A stretch of DNA of 64,000 nucleotides from Corticium candelabrum (Eukaryota; Porifera; Homoscleromorpha; Homosclerophorida; Plakinidae). The stretch spans positions 4,534,493 through 4,598,492 of the forward strand of contig NC_085101.1 in NCBI RefSeq assembly GCF_963422355.1, in the 5' to 3' direction. Shown piece after piece: positions 50,714 to 63,643 of this stretch. Position 1 is the first letter of the stretch. Each line of letters begins with the position of its first letter. The position numbers and the translations under genes are program-made. The notes under the pieces are model-generated. The model was not told where the DNA came from, ran no database searches, and was given only the letters and a program-made list of their open reading frames with translations.

Positions 50714-53700
50714 TACCAATCCAATTATTCATTCTTTTGTTCTTTACTGCTTCTGTCTATGTAACAAAGTGTCATCTTTGTGTTTGCCTATTCATAAATC
50801 TTTCTAACTTTAATGACCAACATGCTGTACATAACTGTCTTACTGCAGATTCCCCAATTATACATTTCGTGCTTGTTCTGACTGTGTGTTCTACGACAGT
50901 AATGCATAACCTAACGAGTTGATTAGCACACACAAACGAGCAATTCGAAAGAAACCCCAAACTCATGACATCAACAAATATTAGTTTTCTAGTAATAACA
51001 AATTTTGGCATTTCTACCAAACACGGGCAATCCTCAAGAAATAGCAGAAACGGCTTGACTGGCAATGCAAGACACACAAGATCGACCGCTCGATCACTTC
51101 GTCAAGTTCTTCTCATACACATCGTCATCACTTCATCGAAACTTAATTGACCACAATAATTGCATCATGGATTACTCAGCTGTGATGACTTGTATCTTAG
51201 CAATGTATGTGCAGATGAGTAAGCCACACAACGGGCGTCACCTGAGCTGTGCTTGTTGGTGGCCAATGTGCAGTTATAATTACGACTAGTAAAATCCGCA
51301 TTTACTGATGCTTGTCTAAATATTCTCCATTAGGAGTCACTCATAACTTATTCGTAAATATATTAGCGAATCATAGATGGCAAACAAGTCATCGAGTTAA
51401 ACAAACGTAACTGTCGTGTTTACTTATTTTTGCTAATGCAAATGTGTTCAAAAACAGCCTCAAATGTGTATGCAATTAATTGCCAAGGCATTGGAACTAC
51501 TGTGGGTGTGACATCACTCTCTATCTCTGACAAAACAAGTTGAAGTCTGGAGTGTGAGAGAAGAGCTTGATGTCGGCATGTTAATACCTCTTGTGTTTAA
51601 TACCACTGTTTTTGTGAGTGAAATGCAGCATGAGTGATGGGCCATTAGCTGTGGTTTCAATCATCCACTGATGAATAAATTCAGCACAAAGATCAAATGC
51701 ATACCAAACAGTCAATAATAAGACTGTTGTTGCAATGTCTCACGTGTCTAGGTTATGATTTTTGCCCATATTTGGAAGAGGAGAGGAGATTATTATTAGC
51801 TACAAAGTTTAATAAGAAACTGCTATTGTCCCACATCCTGTGTGTAAACCGTCAACTCAAGAATTTCTAGTATGCACCAAGACAGCCCTACAGTCCTAGT
51901 CCACAAGTTCACTGTCAAACTCCTGACCCCAAGTGCCACACATCTTAGCACCCACACATACTCTCATCACAGCAACGTACCTATACGTTTGTGTATACGT
52001 TCATGACTCAATGTTATTGCAACTTATCGTGTACTGTTGTTCACACAACAATGACAACTGCACTACACGTGGTGCATTACCCTAGCAGCCTAACCTACTA
52101 ACTACCCTACACACCATTAGATTCGATACCCAATTCTGCAAGGCCCCCCTCCCCAATGTAGCCGAGGCTTAATTTAAATTATTTTTGGAATTTTTTAGTC
52201 TCGGTCTCAGAGTCCACATTATCCATGATTCTATACACTCATGTATTCACCATCCTGCCTTGGAAAAGATTTGACTACACCACAGCCAACTTGCAACCAC
52301 AACGTGATACTCACAGTGCTACCGACCATTCACTAATACAACCAATACATCAAATCGATAGCAATGTCATTATAATCGTCACTCGTGATATCGCAATCTC
52401 AAGCCATGAATATCCCAACCCTCCACCCCATACCAGTCAGTGTCCATCACTCAAATAATCAAACAAAGACACAATGTTGACACAAATTTTTTGGAAAACA
52501 TCACGCAACATCCAGACTGACTGGTTGGCTACCCATCTGCCATCTTGTCTATTGATAATCGCTACCAGTTTTGTGCCACACGCTTGCCTACACCATAAGG
52601 AAACAATACTGCGTCACGAGTTCACTATCTTACATTCTATTCCAAGTGTAGTTGGCACTGAGTATGGCGTCCGAGTTCGACTATCTCAGACAGACTATCT
52701 CAGGCACGCAATACATACATATATATATATATATAGACAAATTCCATTATCTCATTGCCGCATTGTTGGATGAAAGAAGAACTAAGTCGATTAGGTAAGT
52801 AAAAGGTATGGCCCTATCTACACAACATATTGTTCCACATCTTGCCTACTGGGCAATATTGGATTTAGAAGAATCCAACGTGTTATCTCTTAACTTACAG
52901 GGCACCCATCCATCAAAGTAGACTAACACGCCTGACTGGAACACAGACGAGCAAAATCAAATGACTCCACAAAACCGACAATAATCCTACTCTCGGCCTC
53001 TTGATGCATCTATTTCATTAGCTAATCGCTAATACACATTGCATGCTTGACACACCTTCTGCTCTCTTGGTGATCAAACTGGTAGGAAGCGGATCGATCA
53101 ACCGACCTCTGCCCAAGCCGCTGAATGTCACGTTCGAGCTCGTCGTGCGACGCAGATCTCATTGGGAGTACTACAACAGAACACACACAAAATGCATACA
53201 TAAACAAACGAAGACTACACAAGGAACCCGTCTTGTTACCATCGCCATGAGTCATTTGAGAAACAGCAACAGTCCTGGCAGCTGAAACATTATTGCCTCG
53301 CCTCTGATTCAGTGACAGTGGAACAATCCTGCCAACAACGATCGTTTTCAAGCTCACAAATACAATAAATAAAACATAGTGTTTCTTCACGAGACCATCT
53401 AGTCAGTCACAGTAAGTACACCAAGTATGTTAACTTGTTAACACCAAAACCTTGGGTGATAATAACGAAGACCACACTGAAAAATTTCACTTTCAGATAA
53501 CATTCCCAAAAAAATACGGTCGATCGGGTTATTTATTCTTTAATTTTTTCCTGACATAAGTCCATCGGTACTGTACTATGATACAGTTACACTAATGCGA
53601 TTTCATCGTGTGACCTAAATCAATCAAACAGCAAAAATCCGTAGAGTGAGCTGTAGTGCATTGTGCTATGGCAGCTCAAGCTTAAGGCACAAGTGAACAG

Positions 53701-56700
53701 GACAAGATGGCATTCATCGTACAACAAAGTGCTGCACGCAACATCCAACTCAAACGATTACTCTAATAGTATAAATAGAAAGTATACTAGAACCTTGTCT
53801 GACCAAGCCGCCTGAAACCGGTTTCTTGCCTACGCTGTGCACACACTCTGCACGTGTTCAACATAGTAGGCGTTTGACGTCCCACACACTTCCGTCAGTA
53901 GGCTGTCCAGCTCTCAGTGCTCTACTGTTTACCAAACAAAGTGGAGCCCCAGTTACTGTGATGCATACTGCAGGCACAGAAGAAGTATTTGCCTAGTTGA
54001 CTTCAGCAAAGCAGGCGCATCCACACAGCACTGCAAGGCAGCTACAAAAACGTAAAAATGTCAGCCAGCAAAAAACCTATTGGAAATACGGTCAGTTGGG
54101 TTACCCAAACTTGACAATTTTTGGTTTGGCCTAAATTGATTCTATTGCAGTTATACGTGTGTACAAAGTATTGTCCTACTAAACAGTAACAACTGCACAG
54201 TCACAGCAAAACATCCTGATGTAATGACCAAGTGTTTGTTGCAACCAGATAACAAATCAAGAAATCCGAAAGACGTCAACTACCACACAGTCATTTGATT
54301 ACCATGCTTAAAGAGACATTTCGGATATTTACGTTAACGCAACATTTCAGAGACGTGCGCTAACGTACATTTGCAGCAAAAACCAATGGTTGCATGCACT
54401 GATGGAAGTGACAAGAACTGCAATGAAAAGCTACAGTTCAGTTTTTACGACAGGGGCCCCTTCGGTGTGTGGTAAAAACAGCTGTTCATACGTGGTCTGT
54501 CGCACATGAACACAACTATTACAATAAAGAGGCGAGTGGTATTGGCGTCTGGATCTGTTTCGACGTCCGGATCTGTTTTGGCGTCCACCGAGCTTCACCG
54601 ACTGCTGTCGATGTCACGTGATGTTACACGTGATGGCAAGAAAACCCCCTTCAGAGTCACGTTAGAAAGCGTTGCCCGCTTGATAAGTATGAGTAAGTAG
54701 TGCATAAGTGTTTCAGCTACTGAATCAAACAGCACGCTTTGCAAACTGCGATCTATGGTAGATATTCGAGAAGTTGGAGCCCCGATCGGAAAAGTTACAA
54801 ACGCGTCCGATAGACTTTATAATTTAATCAGTTAAAAGCATACGTAAGCATATCTCATTCTGCAAATGCATCAAATGTCTCAATTTGATTGTTGGTAACC
54901 AACAATCAAATGTGTATGCTGGGCGCAATTTACTAGCACATGTGGCCGAAATGTTCCTTTAATACCCATTGCAAAATCATTTCCTAGTAAGTTGGGTTAC
55001 ACACAACAATTTCGGTCATATAGCAAGCCCTAACTGCTTTTAGCCTTTTACCAAATTCCTTACCCGTGACTGAGTTGGCTCACTGACGTCGAATTCATCT
55101 GAACAAATGGTCTACCGCTGTCTGTCGTGCGTGGCACACGAACCGACGTCGCTCTCATGAACATAGGATCGGCATTCGCATTATGCCTCTCGGTTCCACG
55201 CCCACTAAACGAACGTCGAGCATACCGTCTACTTGGAGTCCTACACAACACACATACAAGCAACGACAAAGCATCACAATCACTGCATACAAACCGTTGG
55301 AATTTCGGCTCCGGTCGTTGACGTTTAGTACCCTTCTCTGTCTGCCATTGAGTACGACCGCTAAATCAAATATCTGTCTCTATGTTTTATACACTAGCTG
55401 TGAGACATGAAATTGTGTTACCTGAATCTGTACTTCGAGCCTCGTCGAAGAAAGCTGAGCCGTCTGGGTTTTTTGTCAGTCGCTTCCATCAGACGAAAGA
55501 AACTGTGCTGCTCGACGGTCGACTTCCACAACTGTTTACAGCTTCGAGATGACGGCAACAGAAAGGCGAACACAGCATCCTGCTGACCGGGCTAAAACGT
55601 AGAATGCACAATGAAAACAATTTTACACAAACTGTCCAACTAATAACTTCTATTAGAGATACCCTCTTAAGAGCCTTCCAATATTAAAGATCTATTTTTC
55701 AAAATAATTTTTTGTTTCTTGTTTACTACCCACCCTACTGATACAAACACTAAATATTAGTTTCGCAATCTTGCAATTTAATACACTATTGTATCTATGT
55801 TGATTCTATCCATACTGGACAACAACTTTTAGACTACACTGCAAGACCAGTTTTCTGTTGGGACACCGACATCTGCACGCTGATGTGTACAGTCTTTGCC
55901 ATCTCTGTCGATCCTCATTGTCGATCCTCATTGACGATCTACACGTGATACGTACCAGCAATACTCATGTCTGTTGTCAAGCAATGGTTCTCATGATCAG
56001 CCAAGGTAACAAATGATCCAGTGTGCAAAGTCTCGCTTCATGCTAAAAAAGGTTGCTCAGGTCCAATGTCATTGCGTCTTTCCACACGGCAGTTTCTGTG
56101 CCCAAGGACTTCCTGTTTTCAGGCACAGTTGGAAACAAAAGAAGCCTTCCTCGTGCACAATCCAAACAGTGTGGACTAAAGTTAAAAACATTACAGGAAT
56201 ACCTGTTACTTGATACCATATACAGACAGGCTCTTGGACACAAGTTGACAGATCCTGAATAAACTCTCAATTTGTATACAATACAAAGTGCCTCAAACCT
56301 CCCATCCAATAAGAAAGATTTCTGTTTTGAGTGACAGACATCGCTACTATCAGACAGGCTGGGCTCCCTTACCAACAGCTGGTATTCCTACTCAATAGAT
56401 AAATTCAATCATTCGGCTTCTTACCGTTCTGCCTTCAACGCTGACGGTGAATCTCTTCCTCTTGAAACTGATGTTACTGATCCTGGACCTGAAACACAAG
56501 AAATCATATAAAAACAATGCTATCAATCCCTATCAAAACAGACAACTAAATAAAGCTCAATCAAATAGTGCATGGTACCTCGAGTAAACATCTGTGCTAA
56601 CCACCCACACCTCAGATTCAATCTTGACACAGATAGGATAGAAAGAAACCATATTGCTCACCCTCTGAAGCAAGAGAAGGAAAGGATTCCAGGCTTATAG

Positions 56701-58958
56701 AGCTACCCACTACTCACTAATGCATGCAAGGACACCCACGTTGTAACACATGCTTCCACTAAAAGCTACAGATGAAGAACACATTGTGTTTTACTCACCA
56801 CATGAATGATCCGACTTTCACTTTGTTTTGCAAGACAATAATTCCTACTGGCGTCAATCCAAGCTGCATAGAAACCTTGTCCATACCCTTGAGTGCCAAT
56901 AGCAGCAAAACATTATCAAATGACTTAGATAATCATTATTGCTGCTATTTGATCATCACCATGACTGGGTGCAATTCCACTCCATACATGTCCAGCCACT
57001 TGGCTTTGTGGAGAAAGCTCAATTCCGCTGCAGCTGGAGTCTGACCTCTGCACATTAATTAATTAATTAACAGACATCAAGATGGAGTACAACTTGACAG
57101 TAAGAAGAAACATACATCAGTGTAGTTTTATGCACCTGCTCGATTTCCTCCTCCAATTCTACTGACTAAACAAACAAACCCAAACTTAGATAGCTTTCTT
57201 GTATACACATGCCATCTGGTCTTCACTAGACATGTACCAACAGAGGATGTGACATTAGACTACTGTATTTGTAAAAGTCAGAGGAATGAATCGTCACACA
57301 CGAGTAAGCGCAGTTTAGTGCATATTACCGTTGTTTAGTTGCAGTATTTCTGTATACTTAGCTGCTCTGTGCTTACCTGACTGGGCAGAAACCGAAACTC
57401 TGAAACATATCCGGGATCGTGAACAGCAGGATCATAATCTCCCAACTCAGCTACATGCAACAATTGATAGTTACATGCACAAAAATGTGTAATTGTAAAA
57501 CCCGCATAACTTACATTGAACAGCAAGAGAAAAAAGCTCGGCGCAAATACGGAGTGGAGCCTCCAACCTAAAGATCAAAATTACCACATCAGTGACACAG
57601 TCAGTGTAAAATACATAATTCCATCATGAGATTGCTATCCACTGTGCCCTACACGGTACCGAGTCTGAGGCCCACTGTTAATTAAATTGAGTTACAATCT
57701 CATGATTGCCATCATGACAAGCAGCTGGATGTTCAGTGGAATGTGACACTTACTTGCCCACTAGCAGATCGCGCTTGACTTGCAGGAAAAATAAATAGCG
57801 CGTCAACTCTTCGCGCAGCTTGGCCGGATCGGGCACGTAGAACTTGACGCAGAACTCCAAGTAGTGCGGTCCTAACACAGAAACACGAAGATTTAATTTG
57901 TAATAATAACATTCCAGTAATTATGCGACAAATAGGCTAACGATTCAGCTGTTTCCTCAATGTCTTTGTCGGATCCAACCATTGCTAGTAAGAAGAAGAG
58001 AAAGCAAAGCGTCAAACTACGTTTTTCCAGACAAAACGCCCACGCGCTATCATCTTCATCCCACGACAGTACACCGGGTGTGAGCAGGTGCACCTGCTGG
58101 CTACCTGATGCAGCCCAAAGGCCAAAATCCGCGTCTTCAATATCATGCATCATGCGTAAATTAAGGCTTCTCTTGACGCTCAGCAATCCGGCTACAAATT
58201 GGATCGCGGCGGTTTCCCAGTCATGCAATGCAGACCGCATTACACAAATCGAGACATGCACGCACCTTCTCTTCCTGCTCGTTCTGAAACGACAGCCCGA
58301 AGTAGTCCCTCTCGTCCAAATCGAGCGTCCAGAAGACGTGGTCCATCACCACCTGACCCTTCGTCTTCCTCTACGCATCGAAAACAACAAGGTTCAAGGT
58401 GTAAACGACCGGACACACGTGCGGGCTCAAACAGCATGCTGATAACATCGACGTGCGACATCCTTTCACCACAAACGACAATGCGTTCTGCTCGCATTTC
58501 GAACTCGCACGAACACTAAGCCAACCGTATCCTGAAAAGAATCGCGAAGCACTGCGAAGACCGCAGCCACCAGATGCCAGTTTACACATCTTCCCTTCCA
58601 CATCATTCCTCGACAGACTCTCCGTTACTTCGCACACCTTAAAATCAAGGTGACAAGAAAGTGTGCTCGACTGACATCCGACTGGATAGCTCTGTCAAAC
58701 GACGGCGGCATTTGATGACACTGCTGTATCACTAAATCCGCTTCTTCCCCACCCCGACAGCGGATATCAATAGAAACTCCCAACGCACGCCATCATGCTC
58801 TCTACCTTCACTACAAGATCTAGACTCACCGAGAAATCATGGCTGAGCTCCGTATCATCGAGCAGACGAACTTTCACTCTGTAATGTCCTTTCTTCGGTG
58901 TATCAATAAAGCCTTCGGTTCCTACGTATTCGATTGCCCTGCGTCGTCCGAATCGCAT
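46111..58958 (-). CDS. EPB41L5-like: EPB41L5/Yurt-like FERM-FA protein
   Basis: Minus strand, 20 exons: 58958-58830, 58370-58266, 57984-57942, 57871-57754, 57567-57515, 57450-57377, 57165-57116, 57047-56960, 56887-56799, 56488-56425, 55591-55422, 55360-55295, 55240-55064, 53328-53240, 53170-53056, 49091-49026, 48972-47899, 47790-47631, 47563-47474, 47148-46111. Total 3,858 nt, 1,285 aa. FERM F1 contains [15 protein letters not shown]2 runs from LDERDYFGL to [12 protein letters not shown]3 includes [14 protein letters not shown] and [23 protein letters not shown]-adjacent segment follows ([20 protein letters not shown]) as in EPB41L5. The tail of about 800 residues is Ser/Pro/Gln-rich, has a PPPAY motif, and ends HTIL, a possible class I PDZ ligand (human EPB41L5 also ends in such a motif). 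The likely role is at the cortex in epithelial polarity and adhesion. The 4-kb join 53056/49091 rests on phase match only. Confidence 0.88.
50498..50711. repeat. (GT)n, (CCCA)n, (CA)n compound repeat
   Basis: About 31 GT units (50498-50559), 50 bases of unique sequence, about 14 CCCA units (50615-50670), then (CA)n to 50711. It sits in the 4-kb intron of the FERM gene. The predicted frames here are repeat translations. Confidence 0.95.
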
Positions 58959-59342
58959 GATTTCGCAGCGCACCGTCACCTCACGCACGATAGCAGCACA
59001 CACACACACAATGATGGTCGTAGTGCGGACACCTGTGCCGCTTTTCAACGCGTTGGATTCAACATTTGACACATTAATTAATTTTCTCGTTTACTCGTTT
59101 CGGCCACATCCGGAGTGGCAACTGTACTGTTACCTCCTCATATTTCATTACACAACAACATACGATCAAAAAGCACCGTCGGTTGCGAGTCGCACTGACT
59201 AGCAATCAACTAGAAAACGTCCGATGCTTTAGGCTGTTCTAACAAAGAAAACGATACCAGTGGCAATCAATGTACGTATAGCAAAGTCCAATGATGCAAA
59301 GTCGCTCTAGCTACTCAAAACTATCCGTTACTAATGCGCTCT
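58959..59342. other. Short gap between the PTP and FERM genes
   Basis: Only about 385 bases separate the phosphatase stop from the FERM start on the same strand. The frame upstream of the FERM ATG stays open to about 59072 but has no ATG there. The gap should hold the PTP 3' end and the FERM promoter unless the two are co-transcribed. Confidence 0.6.
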
Positions 59343-59933
59343 TCAGTCCTCGTCCGACGCATCAGCGTGCTCTGATTCCGCGGCTGGAAGCTGGTACAAG
59401 TTCTCGTCGTACGCCTTCAGAATCGACGTGCAAGCGAACTCGTACTGATCCTGAAGAAAGTCAACACTCGCACAACAATAGTAGACAAAACAGTATTGTC
59501 TGCTCATTGGGCACTTTCTCAAGGTACAGTTTCCCTCTGCTACTACACAAGATGTGACCAAAAATGTACTTAGTGCTGCCTGACTGCCCGTTTGACTATC
59601 TGCCTGCCTGTCTGTCAATGCCAAAAGTCCATTAGTGTTTAAAACATCTATTGGGACTGGTTCATCTTTTTAAATTTCTGATTATGTGTACACATACAGT
59701 ATAAATGTAATAAAGCCCTTCTGTCTGTCTGTCTGTCTGACAATATCACTTATTGAAACATAAATCCTATGTTACATTTCTAACACTAATGCAAACAAGC
59801 TACTGAGTTCAACGTTAGTTTAATGCAACCTACTTTGATAGTCTCTATTGCATATGTTCTCGTCTACTTCTCCAGGTAAGGCACGAGTCAGCTTGTGGAG
59901 GACAACTTTAGTGTTACATCGTTGTAAGATTGA

Positions 59934-59978
<45 letters not shown>

Positions 59979-62900
59979 CCAATTGATTGTGTCCCTCTGT
60001 TCGTGTTTGTCTGAGCTTTTGTTTCTTTCTCTGTCTACCATTCTCCATATCTGTTACCTGTCAATGCTAAACAACCAATTACTCCTAACCCATAATTACA
60101 ATACCTATTTGCCTCATGCCTTATGCAATGGAGTGTCTGTCTGTCCATTTACACTGAACAGCCAATTGTATCCCATACCCTCTGTTCTTCAGTCATCATT
60201 TTGAACACAACTAGCAATAACTTACAGTTGTCTGAATCATCATGGGTCGTTGGTCGCGCATGATACGAAGCAGATCCAACGGATATACAGCTACAGAAGC
60301 CTGCAGCATTGACAAGGCTGTATCAACAAGAATGAACACTCCAGATCGACCAACACCGGCACTATTCACAAATCACAAACTTTCATTCAGGCAAACACAG
60401 AGCTCTACCCAAACCGCCTACCTGCAGTGCACAAGAATCGGTTCTTCGGTGTGTCCTCTTCGCTGCTGAATGAGCTGCACAAACTTCAAGAATTCGTGGC
60501 AATCGTCAGGCGTATCTGCAACAAAACAAAACTAGGATACTGTTATCTTGTTTGGTAACCCAGTTTGCATTATCACCGTGATCAGGCCATGCAATGTACT
60601 GTAGCTGTTCCACAAGTCTTGTATCCCCACTTTCGGCATCTCTCAACAAAACTTGTCTCATTGTACAGATTTCTTCAACTTCCTCCTCTTCACATCTGAC
60701 TTCCAATCGTCCATGATTTTTAGTTTCACCGACAGGAGGCCAATAACGGAAGCACTTCAGATGCTCATCTTCATATTCTTTCGTCAACATAACTATCAGT
60801 TTAATTCCCTGTTCCCAGATCATCTAGAAAGTTGCATGAACATAGTCATACACAGACTAAACAAACCACCTCTTTCATAGAAAGACTCAACAGCACACCA
60901 CTGACTGTATTCTCCTATAGATACTGTACTCATACAGTCTTCTGTTTACATGCACTGCTTATCATCTACAAAGTCTATGGTGATTATAGAAAGGCAGATC
61001 AGTGGGTAGACTACATTGTGAAGACATAAGAACTAACAAAAAGCTGAAGGTAACACACCCAAGCTCTACTGTACTGTACTTGTTGTTCTAGCATAAGATG
61101 ATTCATACATAAATTCTACTTCATATGTCACAGGTAGATGCTAGGTATGCAGCCACCATGTTTAGTCATCTCTGATGCAAATAAGATTTGTGGTTTCCCC
61201 TTGTGTCCTACAGTACTTCTATTGCCTTTCACAACAAGCAGCTAAAAAGTTTGCTGTTCACAACCAAAACTTCAACAACCCTTGGGGACCTCAAGATCAA
61301 AATATTGCCAACAGACAAAGATCTTTGACCATTAATTAACAGCTTGGTGTGCTGTTGTCTATTTTACTACTTGTAGATACATTAAATTGTCAATGCAAAA
61401 CTACTCCATCTCAACTGCATCCTGGCAAGCTCAAACACCTATTCCACTATACAACTAACAGCAATCTAAAGTTAGAAAGATGCCTGACTTACACCACAGC
61501 ATTATCTTGTCCCCTTCAAAGGACATTGTAAACCACAGAAGACAAAGGTGAAGTTGTTAGGAAGTCATTAGCATTAGTTGATCACAGGTGACACTATAAT
61601 AGTTTGTAAGTACAACTAACAAGAAGATTGAAAGTGCACAGATGGACCCACAATAAATGAGGGAACCCTGACAGTCCAGATGCCAACTGGTAGTAATCCA
61701 CACCTTTGACCTTTACAGTTCCCTACCAAAGTAACCAAGCTACTGCCAATCACTGCATTAAAGTCCAACATGAAAGCATAAAGTACAACTTGAGACCAAA
61801 CTAAACTAAGACAAACTAGATACTTGTGATGTACCAGAACTGACAGTCCAGATGTCAATTACAATTAGAAAAAGAAGTTATTTCCTTTCCCTGAAATGAA
61901 CCAATCAGCAATAACAGATCATCACCAGCTGTGCTATTGACCACCCTCTTATAATTAGCCCTACTAGGTAAAAACCAAAAAGCACATTTGAAAGACCAGA
62001 ACTTAGTTGTCAAACATCAAACAGGCATCTCAATTATGTATACCATATTTCCACGCATTTAGCTGCAGGGCTCTTATTAGAACATTTTGGTGCTATGTGC
62101 CTTTGTAGAGTGTGGTTAGGGAATAGGGTAGAAGCCATGGAATTCTCTGGAGGACTGCAGACAAAGGAAGACATCACTGTTAGCCATATTTCTAACTCTG
62201 ATTTGGTTGCTTCCTCCACAGATAAATTGTCAATAGGAACTGACCTCTGCACTTTCATCAACTGTATGACAGTGATGTCTTCCTTTGTCTACAATCCTGC
62301 AGGGAATTCCATGGCTTTCCTATTCCCTAACCACACTGTACAAAGGCACATAGAACCAAACTGTTCTAATAAGTGCCCTGCAGCTAAATGCGTGGAAATA
62401 GGGTACAGTACACATTATGACATATTGTATGTATCAAGGATTCTAAGAATGCTGCTACTGTGGTTGGATCAACCTTTGTCTATGTCTCAGTAAATATTGA
62501 CCAGACCAGTAGAGTTTTAGTTCTCCACCTAACACCTGGTAACCACAACAGCTACAGGTTTTAGTCCCATAACATTGTGTTGCCTTGAATACACATACAG
62601 TTCTGTAGAATTCAAAGCAATAGTATTCTAAGTTAACAAACCAGGACAGAAAAATCCTATTGTGAACCACAAAGAAACCTACAAACAAACCAAAACCAAC
62701 CAACAAACAGCAACAACCCTCAATTACCATTTTTCTTAGTTTATAAAAAAACCAAGACAAAACTATTGCTAGAAGTATTACATCAGAATACAGTGAATTG
62801 ACAACCAACTTCCACCCTCTGAGGTTTGGTTCCTTTATTTCTTATACTAACCACCTTTATACACCCACACACAAAAACAAAACTAAACATCTTCAGGTGA

Positions 62901-63643
62901 CATGGAACACACACACACATGACAACAATTAGAACAACTTGGCAGTCAAGGGCAGACAACGACTCAAAGTCACATGACATCATACCTGCCAGAAGTCTTT
63001 CACTGTATGTTCCAATGTACCTTGTGATGAGATGTACTTGTTCACTTCACTGGTGTGTGGTAAATCCATCTAACACACAAGCCAACCATTACCATGTCAC
63101 CCAACTGGCTTCAATTAGGATTAAGGGAGTTTAGCAAGAACCAAACAATGACTCACATTGACAAAATTGGCATTGATGTAGTTATTGTCATCCTCCCCTT
63201 GAAGAACAACTCTGGTGTGATCATCTGTAAATGCAAAACCACAGTTGCTGTTGTTAATTTAGAGATGAGTCACAGAGAAAGCTCACATGGCAGGATGTCC
63301 AAGTATCTGTTCTTGCTGGCATTTTCTGGTTTGGCACCATCTTTTTGAGTCAAGCCTGGTGTTTTACGATGCAGATGCTAACACAACATCTTTGTCGACA
63401 ATTTCCCTTGTGACGTCTCTATGACTTACTCACCTCAAACTGAGTTTCAATCACTTTGTTGGCAATATGCTACAAGAAAACCATAAAACCATAGCCATTA
63501 GAACAGGTCTTTATAAACAAAGAACAAGATTGCCAGTCACTCTGTCTATAAATGTGATAGATACATGCATTAGATACGCATTAGATAGTGAGGAAAACTG
63601 CAACTTCCTAAACGATGTCACTAACCTCCAAACCAGATCTTAG
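59343..63643 (-). CDS. Non-receptor protein tyrosine phosphatase, PTPN3/4-like (3' part)
   Basis: Minus strand, nine exons in the window: 63643-63626 (18 nt), 63469-63434, 63377-63287, 63224-63157, 63069-62986, 60823-60577, 60515-60422, 60361-60226, 59450-59343. They give the last 293 residues; 5' exons lie beyond the right edge. The phosphatase domain shows KNRYLDILP, YINANFVN (pTyr-loop region), DFWQMIWEQG, the WPD loop (QYIAWPDH) and the P-loop HCSAGVGRSG with catalytic Cys and Arg intact, then the Q-loop (IMRDQRPMMIQT) and an acidic C-terminus. QLYRKKPG-like HLHRKTPG and the DQYEFACTSILKAYDE end resemble PTPN3/4, which carry FERM and PDZ upstream. Those domains are not visible here, so the subfamily is tentative. 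It dephosphorylates tyrosine at the cell cortex, by family knowledge. Confidence 0.92.
59719..59975. repeat. (CTGT)n tracts
   Basis: Two CTGT runs (about 59719-59740 and 59936-59973) in the last intron of the phosphatase gene. Confidence 0.9.
62043..62403. mobile_element. Foldback MITE with 140-bp inverted arms
   Basis: Arms 62043-62182 and 62267-62403 are inverted copies with few differences (both begin CC, A or C, TATTTCCACGC, then ATTTAGCTGCAGGGC) around an 84-bp loop. TA flanks both ends, as in Tc1/mariner-type MITEs. No coding capacity. It is in the 2.2-kb intron between PTP exons 62986 and 60823. Confidence 0.85.

Noticed and set aside
57892..58261. 122-codon minus-strand frame spanning 57892-58261
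   Set aside because: The FERM alignment uses another frame here ([14 protein letters not shown], 57984-57942); the long frame is mostly intron.
60506..60580. Loss of the WPD-loop in the phosphatase
   Set aside because: After splicing at 60577 the loop reads WPDH followed by Asp instead of Gly; the catalytic Asp is kept, so inactivity is not supported.
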